From: a bacterium
GTDB taxonomy: Bacteria; Latescibacterota; UBA2968; GCA-2709665
Direction of reading: 5' to 3'
NCBI GenBank assembly: GCA_027619145.1
Contig: JAQCGA010000162.1
Location: 1 to 7,992, forward strand
DNA: 7,992 bases
Shown here: positions 6,101 to 7,992 of the stretch, one piece after another
How the letters are laid out: every line of letters begins with the position of its first letter
Position numbering within the stretch: the first letter of the stretch is position 1
Position numbers and translations under genes: made by a program
Notes under the pieces: generated by a model
Databases searched by the model: none
Seen by the model: only the letters and a program-made list of their open reading frames with translations
Told to the model about the DNA's origin: nothing

Positions 6101-7288
6101 ATGACAGATCCTGAGACCAGCGGTATGTCGGGTGAAAATTTTCAAGTGATCGACACTGCACCGGTGAGTCATGTTTATCCCGGCGGGCTGTTGTGCAATC
6201 TGGCGGATCCAGGTTCGGACCAGATGGCAGACTATCTGTGTGGGGAGATGACGTGGGATGGGGCTGTGCAGCGGTTCAACTGGTATCACTGGAATGGGTC
6301 CACCTGGGTTCGCACCTTTATCTCGGAAGATCGCGCCGTTGCCGTAGGAATGGATGCTGTAGATATTACGGGGAACGGGAAGGCGGATCTGATTGCGGCA
6401 GAATGGCCGCTGGGGAAAAATAAAGAGGATGGCTCAGGCGGGCATATCTTCTGGTTCGAGCAGCCCGAAAACCCGTTCGAGCACCCGTGGCAGCGACACG
6501 TTCTGGCCGCAGGTTGGGACAAGGCCCACGACCTCCACGTTGGAAACTTTGGCTCAGGCAACAAGCCGGATGTACTTGTCAGGCTGAAAGACGGTAAAAT
6601 TAGCTGGTTCGAGATGCCGGAAGACCCCAGGGATCTGTGGGTTGAAACGGTGGTTGCTGCCAAACAGGCTGGCGACGGGACTGCGCTCTACGACGTGACC
6701 GGCAGTGGAAGTCTGGATGTTGTTACCGGCCACGGTTTTTATGAGAACCTGAACGACGATGGGAAGCGGTGGCAGTTTCACCCATTCAACGCTGCGCGTG
6801 ACCTGGAACTGGATCTCGAAACACGTGTTGTGGCCGGAGACTTTCTTCAGGATGGGTCCGTCACTGTCGTGATCTCTGAGTCGGAGCTTCTGCAGCACGC
6901 GCGCCTTGTCCTTCTGCACTCGGCTGATCAGGGAAAGACGTGGGATACACACCTTCTCGTTGATCAGGATCGTGACCTGGGCGCTTTGCACTCCCTACAG
7001 ATTCTGGATGTTGATCTGGACGGCAGGCCGGATCTATTCGTAGCCGAAATGGAACTTTACAAAGAAGACACCGGCATTCAGCGTCGGCCTACCTGGAAGG
7101 TTTTCTTGAACAGAGGTGGGATGAACTTCGAGGAACGCACCGTGCTCGACGCCAATCTGGGTGCGCATCAGGGGCGGGCAGGTCGCATATCGAGCCCGTC
7201 CAGGACAGACTTCATCTGTAAGAACTGGCAGGCAAATTCCGGCAATGCGCTTGATGGGATCAATCACATCGTACACGTCGTCGGGTAG
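6101..7288 (+). CDS. FG-GAP/VCBS-repeat beta-propeller protein
   Basis: 395-residue protein of repeated units with an Asp-rich loop and a hydrophobic strand, as in FG-GAP/VCBS propellers. Such loops usually bind calcium. The loops are DITGNGKADLI (88-98), NFGSGNKPDVL (149-159), DVTGSGSLDVV (198-208), the weaker DFLQDGSVTVV (247-257) and DVDLDGRPDLF (303-313), with a possible first unit near 35-46. Aromatic strands such as FWFE (117-120) and SWFE (168-171) recur between loops. There is no enzymatic motif, signal peptide or membrane segment, which is odd because most such proteins are exported. GGGAGGTG (6089-6096) gives a clear start, and the frame has no earlier start codon after the yggT stop. 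It interrupts a conserved yggT-divIVA neighbourhood and lacks the G-over-C excess of its neighbours, suggesting acquisition. A ligand- or polysaccharide-binding role is conceivable but unproven. Confidence 0.82.
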   Translation: MTDPETSGMSGENFQVIDTAPVSHVYPGGLLCNLADPGSDQMADYLCGEMTWDGAVQRFNWYHWNGSTWVRTFISEDRAVAVGMDAVDITGNGKADLIAAEWPLGKNKEDGSGGHIFWFEQPENPFEHPWQRHVLAAGWDKAHDLHVGNFGSGNKPDVLVRLKDGKISWFEMPEDPRDLWVETVVAAKQAGDGTALYDVTGSGSLDVVTGHGFYENLNDDGKRWQFHPFNAARDLELDLETRVVAGDFLQDGSVTVVISESELLQHARLVLLHSADQGKTWDTHLLVDQDRDLGALHSLQILDVDLDGRPDLFVAEMELYKEDTGIQRRPTWKVFLNRGGMNFEERTVLDANLGAHQGRAGRISSPSRTDFICKNWQANSGNALDGINHIVHVVG

Positions 7289-7337
7289 TTCGTGTGGACA
7301 GAGCAATTCTTAGATATTGAAGAAGTTCGAGAGCATG

Positions 7338-7363
7338 CCTGCGTCGAAGCATTTCGGTGCAGG
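7338..7363 (+). other. Strong hairpin in the divIVA leader
   Basis: CCTGCGTCGAA (7338-7348) pairs with TTCGGTGCAGG (7353-7363) in 11 continuous pairs, two of them G-T, around a GCAT loop. It ends 32 bases before the divIVA start. There is no T-run after it, so it is not a standard intrinsic terminator. A processing, stability or translational-control element is possible. Confidence 0.5.
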
Positions 7364-7395
7364 GCAACTGGTTTGTGAAAGGCAAGGTGGTTCCC

Positions 7396-7965
7396 GTGAA
7401 AATGACCTCGCTGGATATCCGGAAACAGTCGTTTAAAAAGGTATTTCGTGGGTATGACCGGGAGGAAGCGAAAGCTTTCTTGGAGATGGTTGCAGATGAG
7501 TTTGAACGGTTAAATCGGGAAAATATAGAAGTTCGAGGGCGGGCGGATAACCTGGAGGCTGAGGTAACCCATTTTCGTGAGATGGAAGAGACGTTGAAAG
7601 AGATGTTGAAGACGGCTCAGCAGGCAGCGGAAGATGTTCGGGAGAATGCGCGAAAAGAAGCCCGTTTGGTGGTTAAAGAGGCTGAGATCCTGGCAAACAG
7701 GGCGGTTGAAAAGGCCCGGGTACAGGTGCAGACCATTCGATCTGAGATCGTGGATTTGAAGAATCAACGGGATATGTTTGTGGCCCGGTTCCAGGCGCTG
7801 GTGCAGGCGCAGGCTGATTTTCTGGCGCAACTGGAGTTTACGGATGCGGACGTGATCCAGGAGCAGCTGGAAGAAGAGCCGGAGTACGAGGATGGCGATG
7901 CGGAAGACCGGGATCAGGACCAAATGGCTGGGGTGTCTTTAGAAGATTCAGAGATGGAGAATTAA
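7396..7965 (+). CDS. divIVA: DivIVA domain protein
   Basis: 189 residues with a DivIVA N-terminal lipid-binding domain followed by coiled coil. The opening (residues 3-23, beginning MTSLDI and containing FRGYD at 17-21) matches the family. Phe17 and Arg18 fall exactly where the membrane-inserting pair lies in Bacillus subtilis DivIVA. Residues about 25-145 are heptad-like and Glu/Lys/Ala-rich, predicting a long parallel coiled coil. The tail from about 158 is very acidic (EEEPEYEDGD, 159-168). DivIVA proteins assemble on negatively curved membrane at poles and septa and recruit growth or division partners. I start at the GTG at 7396, giving V/M-K-M-T, because AAGGTGG lies five bases upstream and family proteins begin this way. 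The ATG at 7402 is the alternative, and extension to 7357 is unlikely. It sits behind the propeller gene and 3 bases before the next gene. Confidence 0.93.
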   Translation: MKMTSLDIRKQSFKKVFRGYDREEAKAFLEMVADEFERLNRENIEVRGRADNLEAEVTHFREMEETLKEMLKTAQQAAEDVRENARKEARLVVKEAEILANRAVEKARVQVQTIRSEIVDLKNQRDMFVARFQALVQAQADFLAQLEFTDADVIQEQLEEEPEYEDGDAEDRDQDQMAGVSLEDSEMEN

Positions 7966-7968
7966 AGA

Positions 7969-7992
7969 ATGGCCGAAGTAAAACAAGTGCGG
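7969..7992 (+). CDS. Start of the next gene downstream of divIVA (N-terminal 8 codons only)
   Basis: ATG at 7969 opens eight codons, MAEVKQVR, that run off the right edge. GGAGA (7956-7960), inside the end of divIVA, is a well-placed SD, and only 3 bases separate the two genes, so co-transcription is likely. In related clusters this place is often held by a DUF167 protein or purine nucleoside phosphorylase. Eight residues cannot decide between these or anything else. Confidence 0.6.

Noticed and set aside
6057..7319. GATATTG at 6057-6063 and 7313-7319 as target-site repeats flanking the propeller gene
   Set aside because: Seven bases is too short, another copy lies at 4721-4727, and no transposase, integrase or terminal inverted repeats accompany them.
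7295..7323. TGGACA as a -35 for a separate divIVA promoter
   Set aside because: No acceptable -10 hexamer occurs at 15-19 bases downstream.

Overview
The window looks like ordinary-coding bacterial DNA. Genes are dense, Shine-Dalgarno (SD) sequences are strong (AAGGAG/GGAGGT types), base composition is moderately GC-rich, and G exceeds C on the + strand over most of the window. A YggS-YggT-DivIVA cluster sits beside genes for a DegT-type aminotransferase, an acetylxylan-esterase-like hydrolase, a short ceramidase-like protein and an FG-GAP/VCBS propeller. That mix recalls uncultivated, carbohydrate-oriented lineages such as Latescibacterota or Poribacteria. This placement is an inference from gene style only and carries low confidence.

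Layout. (i) 1-760, minus strand: N-terminal 253 residues of an alpha/beta hydrolase that runs off the left edge. (ii) 761-932: divergent intergenic region with a TTGACA box, a small palindrome and two identical SD blocks facing opposite ways. (iii) 933-2225, plus strand: a DegT/DnrJ/EryC1/StrS aminotransferase. (iv) 2253-2953, minus strand: a two-gene toxin-antitoxin-like operon, made of a coiled-coil partner followed, with a 4-base GTGA overlap, by a TumE-family (DUF6516-type) toxin. (v) 2954-3275: a 322-base non-coding stretch with a candidate promoter for that operon, two overlapping hairpins and a triplicated CTTTGCGT-type octamer. (vi) 3276-4574, plus strand: a minimal neutral-ceramidase-like hydrolase. 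(vii) 4575-4746: an AT-rich spacer with a good sigma-70-like promoter. (viii) 4747-7992, plus strand: yggS, yggT, an FG-GAP propeller gene, divIVA and the first 8 codons of another gene.

The housekeeping half (4747 onward) links PLP homeostasis (YggS), a membrane protein (YggT) and a polar/septal scaffold (DivIVA), a neighbourhood conserved in many bacteria around cell division. The propeller gene in its middle is the odd one: it lacks the strong G-over-C skew of its neighbours and has no obvious role in that group, so it looks like an insertion. The left half is accessory: carbohydrate or lipid hydrolases, an amino-sugar-type aminotransferase and a toxin-antitoxin-like pair. No tRNA, rRNA, CRISPR array, transposase or integrase was seen. 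No wholly new system can be demonstrated. The most promising leads are the TumE-type toxin with a non-HTH partner, and the propeller gene set in frame behind yggT.
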